DNA of 64,000 nt from contig LT827128.1 in NCBI GenBank assembly GCA_900170005.1, forward strand, positions 2,724,168-2,788,167, read 5' to 3'. The notes below the pieces were generated by a model, which ran no database searches, was not told the origin of the DNA, and saw nothing but the letters and a program-made list of their open reading frames with translations. Below, piece by piece: positions 24,796-33,937 of this stretch. How positions within the stretch are numbered: position 1 is the stretch's first letter; every line of letters starts with the position of its first letter. Source of the stretch: Gordonibacter massiliensis (ex Traore et al. 2017) (GTDB taxonomy: Bacteria; Actinomycetota; Coriobacteriia; Coriobacteriales; Eggerthellaceae). The position numbers were made by a program, and so were the translations under genes.

Positions 24796-25734
24796 ATGCC
24801 CCAAATTACTCGTGATCAGGTGAGGGTGCCGGCCGACGTCATGCCGGAGTCCCGTGACGAGTACATCGAGAACTACCTGAAGGCCACGCGCGGCACGGGC
24901 CGTCTCATGCTGTTCGCGTGCGACCAGAAGATCGAGCACCTCAACAAGGACTTCTACGGCGAGGGCATCGACATCGCCGACGCCAAGCCCGAGCACCTTT
25001 TCGAGATCGGCCGCCAGGGCGTGTGCGGCGTGCTCGCCGGCCAGCGCGGCCTCATCGCGCAGTACGCTGCCGACTATCCCGAGATCAACTACCTCGTGAA
25101 GATGAACTCCAAAACGAACCTCGTGGGCACGAAGCAGGATGACCCCTACTCGCCGCAGCTCTACGATCTCGACGCCGTGCTGGCCATGCGCGAGGCCGGC
25201 GTGAACGTGGTGGGCATCGGCTACACCATCTACCTGGGCAGCGAGTACGAGTCCACCATGATGGCCGAGGCCGGCGAGCTCATCGCCCAGGCGCATGCCA
25301 ACGGTCTGCTCGTGGTGCTGTGGATTTACCCGCGCGGCAAGGCCGTCACGGCCGAGAAGGATCCGGCGCTCATCGCCGGTGCGGCGGGCGTGGCCCTGTG
25401 CCTCGGTGCCGACTTCGTGAAGGTGAACCCGCCGAAGCCCGAGGACGGCACGGCTCCGGCCGAGGCCCTCAAGGTTGCCACGATGGCGTCCGGCCGCACG
25501 GGCCTCGTGTGCGCCGGCGGCTCTACGGTCGATGCCGAGACGTTCCTCACGCAGCTCTACGACCAGATCCACACGGGCGGCGCCGTGGGCAACGCCACCG
25601 GCCGCAACATCCACCAGCGCTCGCTGGACGAGGCCGTCCGCCTGACGAAGGCCATCAGCGCCATCACGCTGGCCGACTACTCCGTGGCCGACGCCCTGGC
25701 CGTGTTCAGCGGCGAGAAGGACTTCTCGCTGTAA
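24796..25734 (+). CDS. Class I fructose-bisphosphate aldolase (DhnA/archaeal type)
   Basis: 312 residues from the ATG at 24796, which has an ideal AAGGAGG site; a longer in-frame extension is not needed. TIM-barrel aldolase of the DhnA/FbaB family: LMLFACDQKIEHLNKDFYG (substrate loop), SKTNLVG, GIGYTIYLGSEYESTMM, and GADFVKVNPPKP, where K209 is the expected Schiff-base lysine. VCAGGSTVDAETFL and GNATGRNIHQRS form the phosphate-binding end. Predicted reaction: reversible cleavage of fructose 1,6-bisphosphate or a related aldol in central carbon metabolism. Confidence 0.85.
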   Translation: MPQITRDQVRVPADVMPESRDEYIENYLKATRGTGRLMLFACDQKIEHLNKDFYGEGIDIADAKPEHLFEIGRQGVCGVLAGQRGLIAQYAADYPEINYLVKMNSKTNLVGTKQDDPYSPQLYDLDAVLAMREAGVNVVGIGYTIYLGSEYESTMMAEAGELIAQAHANGLLVVLWIYPRGKAVTAEKDPALIAGAAGVALCLGADFVKVNPPKPEDGTAPAEALKVATMASGRTGLVCAGGSTVDAETFLTQLYDQIHTGGAVGNATGRNIHQRSLDEAVRLTKAISAITLADYSVADALAVFSGEKDFSL

Positions 25735-25759
25735 GACGCATCGCTCCCACGCTTCATCG

Positions 25760-25795
25760 GCGCCCCCTCCGCACAGCGCGAAGGGGGCGCTTTTT
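25760..25795 (+). terminator. Rho-independent terminator of the aldolase gene
   Basis: GCGCCCCCT (25760-25768) pairs perfectly with AGGGGGCGC (25782-25790), followed by TTTTT. Confidence 0.9.
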
Positions 25796-25891
25796 CGTCA
25801 GGCGCAAGGGCGGCGGTCACCGTTGCCGACAGCATCCATCCGGTTCTTTGGATGACGGACTGTCAATCTATTTGGGAACTTATCAAATACC

Positions 25892-25924
25892 GGCAAGTTT
25901 CTCAAAGCAATTGAGAAACTTGCC
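25892..25924. repeat. Perfect 14-bp-arm hairpin
   Basis: GGCAAGTTTCTCAA-agcaa-TTGAGAAACTTGCC. It is not followed by a T run. It may be regulatory RNA, a protein-binding palindrome or a remnant repeat. Confidence 0.6.
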
Positions 25925-25992
25925 CTTGCTCGGCATTGCAAAACGCCTATTTCCAAAACTTGCTCGAACAAGATATCGCCTCGCGATTATTC

Positions 25993-26003
25993 GGGGGGGG
26001 GGG
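25993..26003 (+). repeat. Homopolymeric G tract (G11)
   Basis: Eleven consecutive G in an otherwise AT-rich intergenic stretch, 281 bases upstream of the catalase start. Such tracts are prone to slipped-strand length change. Confidence 0.85.
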
Positions 26004-26099
26004 TATTCCGTGAGGCGTTCGTTTTTTGAAACTCGCCTTTTGGAAGGCTTTGTTCTCTTTTATATATGAGTATATCAGTTATATTATACACCATTGCTA

Positions 26100-26115
26100 C
26101 GTTTCACGTGAAACA
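26100..26115. promoter_or_regulatory. parS: parS-like ParB-binding palindrome (15/16)
   Basis: The perfect core GTTTCACGTGAAAC (26101-26114) lies in CGTTTCACGTGAAACA, differing from the parS consensus TGTTTCACGTGAAACA only in its first base. A perfect copy is at 62917. Confidence 0.7.
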
Positions 26116-26153
26116 CGTTGTCGAAAAATCAATCACAAATTTGCAACTATGTA

Positions 26154-26178
26154 CTTATTGAGAATCAATATCAATAAG
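26154..26178. promoter_or_regulatory. Fur/PerR-like palindrome upstream of catalase
   Basis: Arms CTTATTGA (26154-26161) and TCAATAAG (26171-26178) around gaatcaata, itself containing a second ATTGA/TCAAT pairing. AT-rich palindromes of this kind upstream of catalase genes are typical of the Fur/PerR family. It lies about 105 bases before the start codon. Confidence 0.55.
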
Positions 26179-26283
26179 TCTAGCAATACCTGACCGTTCG
26201 CGTGTACGATGGGTCCATCGAAAAAGCGGGGCATCCAAGACTCCGCCCAACGTCTCAACCAACGATGAGAAGGGGACGAAACC

Positions 26284-27837
26284 ATGACCGACCACATCGA
26301 CACCACGAAGCTCTATTCCGAGAACGGCGCGCCCGTCGCCGACAACAACCATACTCTCACGGCCGGCGAGCGCGGCCCCATGATGCTCCAGGACAACTGG
26401 ATGATCGAGAAGCTGGCGCACTTCGACCGCGAGGTCATCCCCGAGCGACGCATGCACGCGAAGGGCTCGGGCGCGTACGGCACCTTCAAGGTGACCGGCG
26501 ACATCAGCCAGTACACGAAGGCGGCCGTGTTTCAGCCGGGTGCCGAGACCGAGGTGTTCGTCCGCTTTTCCACCGTGGCGGGCGAGCGCGGCGCGGCCGA
26601 CGCCGAGCGCGACATCCGCGGCTTCGCCATGAAGTTCTATACGCCCGACGGCAACTGGGACCTCGTGGGCAACAACACGCCCGTGTTCTTCCTGCGCGAC
26701 CCTAAGAAGTTCATCGACCTCAACCACGTGGTGAAGCGCGACCCGCGCACCAACATGCACTCGGCGCAGAGCAACTGGGACTTCTGGTCCAGCCTGCCCG
26801 AGGCGCTGCATCAGGTGACCATCGTCATGTCCGACCGCGGCATCCCGGCCAGCTACCGCCATATGCACGGTTTCGGCAGCCACACCTACTCGCTCATCGA
26901 CGAGAACAACAAGCGCACCTGGGTGAAGTTCCACCTGAAGACCCAGCAGGGCATCAAGAACCTCACCGACGAAGAGGCCGCCCAGCTTATCTCAGGGGAT
27001 CGCGAAAGCCACCAGCGCGACCTGTTCTGCGCCATCGAGCGCGGCGAGTTCCCCAAGTGGACGTTCTCCATCCAGGTGATGGACGAGGAGACGGCGAAGA
27101 ACTACAAGGAGAACCCGTTCGACATCACCAAGACGTGGAGCCACAAGGAGTTCCCGCTGATCGAGGTGGGCACCCTGGAGCTGAACCGCAACCCCGAGAA
27201 CTACTTCGCCGAGGTTGAGCAAGCCGCGTTCGCGCCGACGCACCTCGTGCCAGGCATCGGCCTGTCGCCCGACAAGCTGCTGCAGGGCCGCCTGTTCGCC
27301 TACGGTGACGCGCAGCGCTATCGCCTGGGCGTGAACCACAACCACATCCCGGTGAACCGTCCGCGCTGCCCCTACGCCGAGTTCCATCGCGACGGCCAGA
27401 TGCGCGTCGACGGCAACTTCGGCGGAACCATCGGCTACGAGCCCAACAGCTACGGGCAGTGGCAGCAGCAGGCCGATGCGGCCGAGCCGCCGCTGGACCT
27501 GTTCGGCCCGATGGACGCATGGGACCCCGCCGACGACGCCACCGACGACACGTTCTACCAGCCGGGCGACCTGTATCGCCTGATGGAGGAGCCGCAGCGC
27601 GCCGCGCTCATCGACAATACGGCGCGGAACATGGACGGCGTGACCGAGAACATCCGCCTGCGCCACGCGGCCCACTGCTACAAGGCCGACCCCGAGTACG
27701 GCGACCGCCTGGCCGCGGCGCTGGGCGTGGACGCGAACCGCGTGCACGAGCTGGCTCAGATGACCCATGAGGAGCGCATGGCCGCCACCGGACAGCAGGT
27801 CCCCGCCCGCAAAAAGGGCGGCGAGGTGAGCGCCTAA
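26284..27837 (+). CDS. katA: Monofunctional haem catalase
   Basis: 517 residues of the clade with about 480-520-residue subunits. Distal His H58 sits in [16 protein letters not shown], the distal Asn about 131 in [10 protein letters not shown], the [12 protein letters not shown] segment is in the barrel, and the proximal haem ligand Tyr is in [14 protein letters not shown] (about residue 340). GAGAAGGGGAC precedes the ATG. It decomposes hydrogen peroxide in the cytoplasm, a major protection for an anaerobe exposed to oxygen. The gap upstream suggests Fur/PerR-type and possibly phase-variable control. Confidence 0.96.
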   Translation: MTDHIDTTKLYSENGAPVADNNHTLTAGERGPMMLQDNWMIEKLAHFDREVIPERRMHAKGSGAYGTFKVTGDISQYTKAAVFQPGAETEVFVRFSTVAGERGAADAERDIRGFAMKFYTPDGNWDLVGNNTPVFFLRDPKKFIDLNHVVKRDPRTNMHSAQSNWDFWSSLPEALHQVTIVMSDRGIPASYRHMHGFGSHTYSLIDENNKRTWVKFHLKTQQGIKNLTDEEAAQLISGDRESHQRDLFCAIERGEFPKWTFSIQVMDEETAKNYKENPFDITKTWSHKEFPLIEVGTLELNRNPENYFAEVEQAAFAPTHLVPGIGLSPDKLLQGRLFAYGDAQRYRLGVNHNHIPVNRPRCPYAEFHRDGQMRVDGNFGGTIGYEPNSYGQWQQQADAAEPPLDLFGPMDAWDPADDATDDTFYQPGDLYRLMEEPQRAALIDNTARNMDGVTENIRLRHAAHCYKADPEYGDRLAAALGVDANRVHELAQMTHEERMAATGQQVPARKKGGEVSA

Positions 27838-27951
27838 CCTCTCCGCAACGCGCGTCGGCAGGGGCGTATCAAGAGGATGCACCTCCCTGCCGATGCGCAC
27901 CCTCGGCGAGGGGTACGTCGATGGCGTTTGAGCGGCGGAGCGCAGGGAATC

Positions 27952-28114
27952 GGTGCAAAAATCACCGAAGCCCCCCTCCTTGGAGAGCCCGCAGGGCGTC
28001 TCGTTGGTTTTGAAATCTCGCGACCTGCGGAAACGCATGCGGCATGCGAAGACGGGCATGCGGAGGGACCTTGGTGGGCGGCCCGGGCGGGGGGACGTCG
28101 GTGATTTTTGCACC
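27952..28114. mobile_element. MITE-like element with 17-bp perfect terminal inverted repeats
   Basis: The left end GGTGCAAAAATCACCGA (27952-27968) is matched exactly in inverse orientation at 28098-28114. C/G runs continue the pairing inward imperfectly. Each end is itself a small hairpin (CGGTG...CACCG). The interior has no gene. The size and ends fit a miniature inverted-repeat element, though no target duplication was found. Confidence 0.5.
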
Positions 28115-28165
28115 AAACGCAGGATTCTCAATGCTAAACCACCGTTGGCATGCACCCGGCCATGT

Positions 28166-28250
28166 TGTCATCCTGAGCGGAGGCGGCGAAAGCCGCCGGA
28201 GTCGAAGGATCCCGTGCGGCGGCAGCCGAGGCGCCTCCGGCTGCCGCCGC
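28166..28250. repeat. Dispersed repeat, copy 3, with a 13-bp GC stem
   Basis: TGTCATCCTGAGCGGAGGCG begins the repeat. A small GGCGGC-gaaa-GCCGCC hairpin and GTCGAAGGATCCCGTGCGGC follow. It ends in a perfect stem GCGGCGGCAGCCG (28216-28228)/CGGCTGCCGCCGC (28238-28250). Confidence 0.75.
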
Positions 28251-28271
28251 GTATGAAAGCTTGCGGCTTCT

Positions 28272-30821
28272 TTACTCGCTGCGGCGAAGACGTGCGCGCG
28301 CTGCCGTGAGTACGCCGGCGGCGGCGAGTGCCAATCCCGCCAGGGCGATGCCCGCATCGCCGTCTCCCGACTTGGGGAGCTCCTTGACGGTGGGACCTAC
28401 GTTGCCGGAGGGCTGGGCACCGCTCGCATCGCCGTCGGCGATCTCCGCCTTCTGCTCGAACACGGCGAAGGGCGACAGCTCGTCCACAGACATGCTCGCG
28501 CGCTCGTCCCGTACGACAACCTTCGTCGCTTCGAGCGCGCCGTCGGCCTTTTGGTGCACCATCCAAACCGTCTCGCCCTCGTGATCGGCGTCGACCGACA
28601 ACGACACGGAAAGCGTACCGTCGAACGGGACGTCCTCGCCCGACGTCGCATCGACCACCGACACGTTCGCGCCGACGAGGAACGTTCCCACCTGGTCGGA
28701 TGCCGTCGCGAGCTTCGCAACCTGCTCGTCAGCAAGAGCCGAGAGCGCAATGGAAGCCTGCGTGTCCGCGAGAAACGCCCCCGAAACCCCGGCCTGCGTT
28801 CCGTCAAGCTCGGCCGTCAACGTGCGCTCCTCGTAGGAGGGCTCTTCTTCCGGCAAGTCCACCGTCACGCTCATGGTGTCGCCCGCAACGTCGTTCACCG
28901 TCAGGGAGATGCCGGAGTCCACGCGCTCGTCGGGCGTTTCGCAGCCGTCGTAGAGCGAAAGCGGCAGAAGGCCGCCCTCCCAGTTGAATTGCGTGCAGAA
29001 GACGTTGTTGAAGAAGGGGCGGGATATGAGCGGGTAGCCGTCGTTGTACTGCGTTCCCTCCGGGTAGACGGGCATGATGCCCGGCCGGTGATCCACCGTG
29101 TTGACGGTGTTCGCCATGGTGTTGTTTTCGATGCCTGTTTTGCGCTCGTCCACGACTCCCTGATCGATATGCCACACCACGATGCCGCCCGTTTCGTTGT
29201 AGTATTCCGGCCTTTCCTTGTGGCGCTCTGCGCGGTAATAGGCTGTCAGCCCCCTGTCGAAGCTCTCGAACTGGCGGTTCTCCACCAGATAGTACTCGTC
29301 GGGCGAGTTCGTCGGAATGCGCAGGCATTGGTATCCCTCGTCGCTCCAGAACGTGGACACGTCGTAGGTGCCGTCGGCGGTCACGTCCACGGGCGTGACG
29401 TAACCCAACTCCGCCAGACAGTACGGATCCAAACCCACCGGGGTGAACACCGACGTGCCGTTTTCCTCGTATCTGCCCCAGCTGCCGCCCGCCATCAAGC
29501 TGATCGCATTGACGTCGTACTTGATCCAGGGGAATTCTTCGATGGTCCCTCCGCTGGTGGAGGAGTAGTTGATGTCGTACAGATCGGGAAGCCCCAGGTA
29601 GTGACCCAGTTCGTGCGCCACCGTGCTGAAAGACATCGGCTGGGCGGGGAACTGTCCTTCGACTTTGAAGGTTTCGCCCATGGTGATATAGGAGTCGAAC
29701 TCGATCCCTTTGATCGTTTCGGGTTCGAAGTTGTCTTTGTCCATGCTGGACAGATCCCACTGAAAGCACCACTGAGCCGGCACGTTTTCGCCTGCCGAGG
29801 CTTCGTATCCTGCCACGATGAACAGCAAGCACGCCTCATCTCTGCTCAGTTTGCCGTCTCCGTTCACGTCGTAGGCGGCGAAGTCGATGTACTCGGACGC
29901 CTTCGTAAGGGCCTCCACGTACATCGCGCGAAGATCGGCGGCCTCGGGGCTTTTGAAGTCGGGGCTGCGCCAGTTGCCGTGATTTCGATCAAGGGTCACG
30001 TGGATGATGCCGTCTCCGGCTGCGTCGTACTGGTTGGTATTGGTCTTGCCGTCTGGTCCGACCACGTCATAAGCGCTCGTCTCCGTTGTTGCGGGCACCC
30101 AAGAGAACTTGCTGTTCGACATAGTGGCGTAGAAGTTGGTGATGCTGTTTCCGCTGCCGTAGAGCCGCTCGTGCCAATCGTACTCGTCGTTGTAGCGCTG
30201 TTCGGCTGCGGTCCACTGCGCCTTGTTGCCCTTCGAGTCAGTGTAATTGATAGTGGCGTCGGGTCCGTCGGGGCTTTCGAACCCGATGACGATGGTGATG
30301 AGCGGCAGCGAGGTCTTGGTCTGCACTGCCGAGTTCAAGCTGTAGGCGTTCGCGTTGGACGACCCGTGCGCGGCTTCGATGTCGTCGAGTGTCAGCACCT
30401 CGCTCGTCTCGTGCGTCTGGCCGGTGTAGGCGGACCCGTTCAGCGCGGCGTAGGCCGTCTTACCCGCGTCGTCCGCCAAGGCGGCGGGCGTCAGCGCGTC
30501 CTCCGGTGCGACGCCGTCGGCGCGCGGCCCGAACGCGAAACCGAAGTCCGCTTCCGTCACGTAATACCACGCCTGGTCGAGTGGGTTCTTCTGCACAAGG
30601 AAGCCGTCGGTCGTTCGGACGTAGTGGAAGTACTCGTCGCCGCGTTGGCCGGCTTGGAAGGTCGCGCCATCGGGCTGCGTGTAGCTTTGCTCCACCTCCA
30701 GTGCTGGCCCGGCGAAAGCCGCGGTGGGCGCAAGGCAAAGCGCGATCGCCACGGCAAGGAGGGGGAAGAGGGGGAACGTGCGCTTTTCGAAACGGGTTGT
30801 CTTGCGTGCTTCTTGTTGCAT
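28272..30821 (-). CDS. M6-family (immune inhibitor A-like) metalloprotease, cell-wall anchored
   Basis: 849 residues from the ATG at 30821 with AGGGAG upstream; the open frame extends further but without a good start. Signal peptide about 15-42 (FPLLAVAIALCLAPTAAFA). The catalytic zinc motif HELGHYLGLPDLYD has H403, E404 and H407. YDVNGDGKLSRDE (about 316-328) has the spacing of an EF-hand calcium loop within the protease region. A beta-rich C-terminal part leads to the sorting signal LPKSGDGDAG, a hydrophobic stretch and RARLRRSE. It is probably exported and sortase-linked to the wall, where it degrades proteins. It is transcribed divergently from the beta-helix gene. Confidence 0.87.
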   Translation of the reverse strand: MQQEARKTTRFEKRTFPLFPLLAVAIALCLAPTAAFAGPALEVEQSYTQPDGATFQAGQRGDEYFHYVRTTDGFLVQKNPLDQAWYYVTEADFGFAFGPRADGVAPEDALTPAALADDAGKTAYAALNGSAYTGQTHETSEVLTLDDIEAAHGSSNANAYSLNSAVQTKTSLPLITIVIGFESPDGPDATINYTDSKGNKAQWTAAEQRYNDEYDWHERLYGSGNSITNFYATMSNSKFSWVPATTETSAYDVVGPDGKTNTNQYDAAGDGIIHVTLDRNHGNWRSPDFKSPEAADLRAMYVEALTKASEYIDFAAYDVNGDGKLSRDEACLLFIVAGYEASAGENVPAQWCFQWDLSSMDKDNFEPETIKGIEFDSYITMGETFKVEGQFPAQPMSFSTVAHELGHYLGLPDLYDINYSSTSGGTIEEFPWIKYDVNAISLMAGGSWGRYEENGTSVFTPVGLDPYCLAELGYVTPVDVTADGTYDVSTFWSDEGYQCLRIPTNSPDEYYLVENRQFESFDRGLTAYYRAERHKERPEYYNETGGIVVWHIDQGVVDERKTGIENNTMANTVNTVDHRPGIMPVYPEGTQYNDGYPLISRPFFNNVFCTQFNWEGGLLPLSLYDGCETPDERVDSGISLTVNDVAGDTMSVTVDLPEEEPSYEERTLTAELDGTQAGVSGAFLADTQASIALSALADEQVAKLATASDQVGTFLVGANVSVVDATSGEDVPFDGTLSVSLSVDADHEGETVWMVHQKADGALEATKVVVRDERASMSVDELSPFAVFEQKAEIADGDASGAQPSGNVGPTVKELPKSGDGDAGIALAGLALAAAGVLTAARARLRRSE

Positions 30822-31168
30822 GGTGCTCCCTTTTCGATGGGTTTTACGGTGCGGCATCAGCCATTTCACAACAATTATCGAGCAAGGATACATCATGGCG
30901 CGGTTCGATTCGGGGAGCGCTCGCGAGGTGAGGCGTTCGCGCCGCCGTTTGCGTCGTTCATGCGGGGGGCGAAGGGTTGCTCGGGGGCAGGGTGCTCCTA
31001 GGGGCGCTACGTCGTTCATGTCGCGTAGGTTACAGTTTGGGACAAATTCGAAGACGTCGCAGAAACAATCCCTACTATTTCGCTGGAAGCATACGTATGC
31101 ATGGATGCGCATGGGCGCGGGTAGATCGTCGAGCGGTGCGCATCGAACAGGAGAATGAGAGGCTGCTT
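30822..31168. other. Divergent promoter region between two surface-protein genes
   Basis: 347 bases without a supported gene. It must contain the promoters of the M6 protease and the beta-helix protein. A perfect palindrome, GCATACGTATGC (31089-31100), lies 69 bases before the beta-helix start and is a possible shared operator. Confidence 0.5.
31089..31100. promoter_or_regulatory. Perfect 12-bp palindrome in the divergent promoter region
   Basis: GCATACGTATGC, self-complementary over its full length, between two surface-protein genes. Operator-like; no regulator identified. Confidence 0.4.
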
Positions 31169-33937
31169 ATGGGGCGTTTGGGCAGAAGACTGCGTGAGAA
31201 AACGGCAAAGGCGGGTTCGGTCGCGCTGGCCGTTGCGTTGACGATGTCGTTGGGCGGCACGGCGCTCGCCTTTGCCGACGAAACGGACGAGGACGCCTCG
31301 GTCGGCCTCCCGGCCGAGATCGACGGGCAAACCGCCGCAGACGACCCGACGGCAGCGGACGATCGGCCCGAGGCGGACGTTCCGGCCGAAACCGACGGTC
31401 AGGACTCTTCCCAGCCCGAGGCCCTTCTCGCCAGCGAGCAGGCGGGCACCCCGTTGGAGGCCGACGTGGGCACGCTGGCCCTCACCACGCTGTACGTGTC
31501 ATCCACCGGCGACGATACCGTAGGCACCGGCGAGGCTTCGGCTCCGTACGCGTCGCTTGCGAAGGCGGTCGCCGTGGCGTCGTCGGGGTCCACCATCGTC
31601 GTCATGGACGACATCGTCGCCACCGGGTGCGCCCGCATAACGGACAAGGACCTCGTCATAACGAGCGCGACGTCCACGCCGGTGACCATCACCCGCGGAG
31701 ATGGTTTCGCCGTCATACGCGACACCGCCCGAAGGTGGTACAACCCGGCGATGATCGAGCTGACGGGCGATACGAACGCCACGATTTCCAACATCATCTT
31801 GGACGACGCGGGGAAGTACCAAGGAACGCTGTTCACCGCCCAAGACACCGCGGGCGGCAGCTCGGGCGCCGAGAACTCCATGAACACCGAGCGCGTCCAA
31901 GACGCGATAGTGGCGCTGTACGCCGTCAACGCGGGCTCGTTGACGCTCGACAACGCGCAACTCAAGAACTACGGCGGCCTGTCCGCCATCCGCGCGACCA
32001 ACCCGAACGCGCGCGTGAACATGACCAACGGAAGCACGATAACCGTGGACTCTCCTTCGTACGGCACCGGCAACAGCAGGAAGGGCGGCGTGTGGCTCCA
32101 GGGAAACAGCGTGACCTTCGAGATGCAGAGCGGAACTTCGATAACCAACCTGTACAGCTACGCGATCTTCCCCGAGGGCTCGACGGTGAACATGAACGGA
32201 GAGCTCTCCCGCAACCACTCCACGGCCCTTGCGAGCAACAGCGGAAACGTCGTCATCGGGCCCGACGGCGTGGTCGCGAACAACTCCGGCGGCAACACCG
32301 GCGGCGGCGTGTACGCCAACACGGGCTCGACGCTGGTCGTCAAAGGCAAGATCGTCAACAACTCCGGCAGCGGACGCGGCGGCGGCCTGTACGTTCAAGC
32401 CAACGGCACGCCTTCCACGGCCACGCTCGAGGAGGGTGGGGAGATATCGGGCAACACGAGCTTGGCCCCCGGCGCCGGCGTGAACGTCGACCAGGCGTCG
32501 AACTTCGTCATGAACGGCGGAACCATCACCGGCAACAGGGCGCTGGGCAACACCGGCAGCGGCGTGTACCTCAGGCGCGGCGCGCAGTTCGTCATGAACG
32601 GCGGGAGCCTGCTCGGCAACGGCTCGAGCGCGTCGACGAAGGGCAAGGACATCGCCCTCCAATCCGAGTCCACCAGTTGGGGCCGCATGGGATCCGTCAC
32701 GTTGAACAGCGACGCCCCGACGACGGTGGGCCCCGACCAGGTGTACTACGAAGACGAGAAGAAGTGCGTCTACTACGCGGGCGGCAACGACAAGCTGACC
32801 GTGGGCGACTTGAACGCTGCGGGCAGGACGGCGATAAAGGCCGACGTTGCCGCCGCCGGTCTCACGTACCTCGAATCCATGGTGGTCAGGCCGGAGTACG
32901 AAACCACCGACCTGGAGATCACGAAGCCGTCTGCGGCCAACGCGACGGACCCGTTCTACGCGGCCGTCGTGGAGACGGACGCCTTGGGCGTTCCCGTGGG
33001 AACCTATTCCTACCATATGGTGGGCGTGGCGCCTTCGGGGAACCTTTCGGTTTCGATTCCCTCGTCGACGTCTGCGGCGGGGCATGCGGTCGCCATCGCC
33101 CAGGCTCCGGGCCCGGTTATCACCAAGCAGCCCGAGGACGCGAGCGTGCTCTACAACGAAACGGCCACCTTCGAAGTGGCGGCGGAAGCGCCGTCCGGCA
33201 CGGTGAGCTATCAGTGGCAGAAGTCGACCGACGGCGGTGTGACGTGGATCGACGTTGTCGGCGCGAACGCGGCGACCTACACGACGCCGGCGCTGATCGA
33301 CACGGACAACGGGAACCTCTACCGTTGCGCGGTTGCCTGCAGCGCCGTGAACATAACGCTGCATAGCGACGCCGCCTCGCTTGCCGTTTCGCTTCCCATA
33401 TCCGTTTCGCCCAGCAGCACGTTCGAGCAGGGGAAGGCTCCCGACACCACGGTGACCGTGGGCTCCTCTTTGTCGGTGAAGGCCAGCCTCAACTTGGACG
33501 AGGTCATCTTGGATGGAGCCGTGTTGACGGAGGGGACGGATTACACGTCGGCGGACGGATCCATCATCATCAACCTGCCGGCAAGCTACCTGAACACGCT
33601 GGCGGTGGGCACGTATACGCTGGAGGTCACGACCAAGAACGCTCCGTACGAGGGGCTGTCGGCCCGCACGGACCTCACGGTGATTCCGGCGATCACGCCC
33701 CCCGGCAACGACATCACCGGACCCGGCGAGGATGTTCCCCAGCCCGGTGGCGGCACCGGCGATCCAACGGTCCCGCCGTCTGCGGGCGGCGCCCCTAGCG
33801 GCAAGACCGCTCCGCTGATGCCCGTAACGGGCGACGGCGCGGCCGTGCTTCCCTTGGCCGTTGCGGCGTTCGTCTCCGGCCTGGTCGTTTGCGCCGGTGC
33901 GCTCTTGGCCAGAAGGGCAAGGCGCTCCGCCAAGTAG
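31169..33937 (+). CDS. Cell-wall-anchored beta-helix surface protein with an Ig-like domain
   Basis: 922 residues from the ATG at 31169 (GAGAGG upstream). Signal peptide about 1-36 (SVALAVALTMSLGGTALAFA), then an acidic linker. Residues about 110-560 form a right-handed parallel beta-helix, recognisable by recurrent Gly/Asn turns (NNSGGNTGGGVYANTGSTLV, VMNGGTITGNRALGNTGSGV). An Ig-like or I-set-like domain (about 650-760, PVITKQPEDASVLYNETATF ... VSYQWQKSTDGG) and another beta domain follow. The C-terminus has a Pro/Gly linker and LMPVTGDGAA, a hydrophobic helix and RRARRSAK, a variant sorting signal. Probably an adhesin; polysaccharide lyase activity is possible but catalytic residues were not seen. 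Confidence 0.83.
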   Translation: MGRLGRRLREKTAKAGSVALAVALTMSLGGTALAFADETDEDASVGLPAEIDGQTAADDPTAADDRPEADVPAETDGQDSSQPEALLASEQAGTPLEADVGTLALTTLYVSSTGDDTVGTGEASAPYASLAKAVAVASSGSTIVVMDDIVATGCARITDKDLVITSATSTPVTITRGDGFAVIRDTARRWYNPAMIELTGDTNATISNIILDDAGKYQGTLFTAQDTAGGSSGAENSMNTERVQDAIVALYAVNAGSLTLDNAQLKNYGGLSAIRATNPNARVNMTNGSTITVDSPSYGTGNSRKGGVWLQGNSVTFEMQSGTSITNLYSYAIFPEGSTVNMNGELSRNHSTALASNSGNVVIGPDGVVANNSGGNTGGGVYANTGSTLVVKGKIVNNSGSGRGGGLYVQANGTPSTATLEEGGEISGNTSLAPGAGVNVDQASNFVMNGGTITGNRALGNTGSGVYLRRGAQFVMNGGSLLGNGSSASTKGKDIALQSESTSWGRMGSVTLNSDAPTTVGPDQVYYEDEKKCVYYAGGNDKLTVGDLNAAGRTAIKADVAAAGLTYLESMVVRPEYETTDLEITKPSAANATDPFYAAVVETDALGVPVGTYSYHMVGVAPSGNLSVSIPSSTSAAGHAVAIAQAPGPVITKQPEDASVLYNETATFEVAAEAPSGTVSYQWQKSTDGGVTWIDVVGANAATYTTPALIDTDNGNLYRCAVACSAVNITLHSDAASLAVSLPISVSPSSTFEQGKAPDTTVTVGSSLSVKASLNLDEVILDGAVLTEGTDYTSADGSIIINLPASYLNTLAVGTYTLEVTTKNAPYEGLSARTDLTVIPAITPPGNDITGPGEDVPQPGGGTGDPTVPPSAGGAPSGKTAPLMPVTGDGAAVLPLAVAAFVSGLVVCAGALLARRARRSAK

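Larger units (their letters stand above)
25796..26283. other. AT-rich 490-bp regulatory gap upstream of catalase
   Basis: This stretch is much lower in GC than its surroundings and contains no supported gene. It holds a perfect 14-bp-arm hairpin (25892-25924), an 11-G homopolymer (25993-26003) inside CGCCTC/GAGGCG arms (25978-25983 and 26012-26017), an AT stretch with a possible -10 (TTATATTATACA, about 26079-26090), a parS-like palindrome and a TTATTGA-type palindrome. It probably contains the catalase promoter. Low GC and repeats could also mark an old insertion. Confidence 0.6.
27838..28271. other. 430-bp repeat-rich gap between convergent catalase and M6 protease genes
   Basis: There is no supported gene. 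It contains the 163-bp element with terminal inverted repeats (27952-28114) and dispersed repeat copy 3 (28166-28250), whose stem may act as a terminator for both converging genes. Confidence 0.7.
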
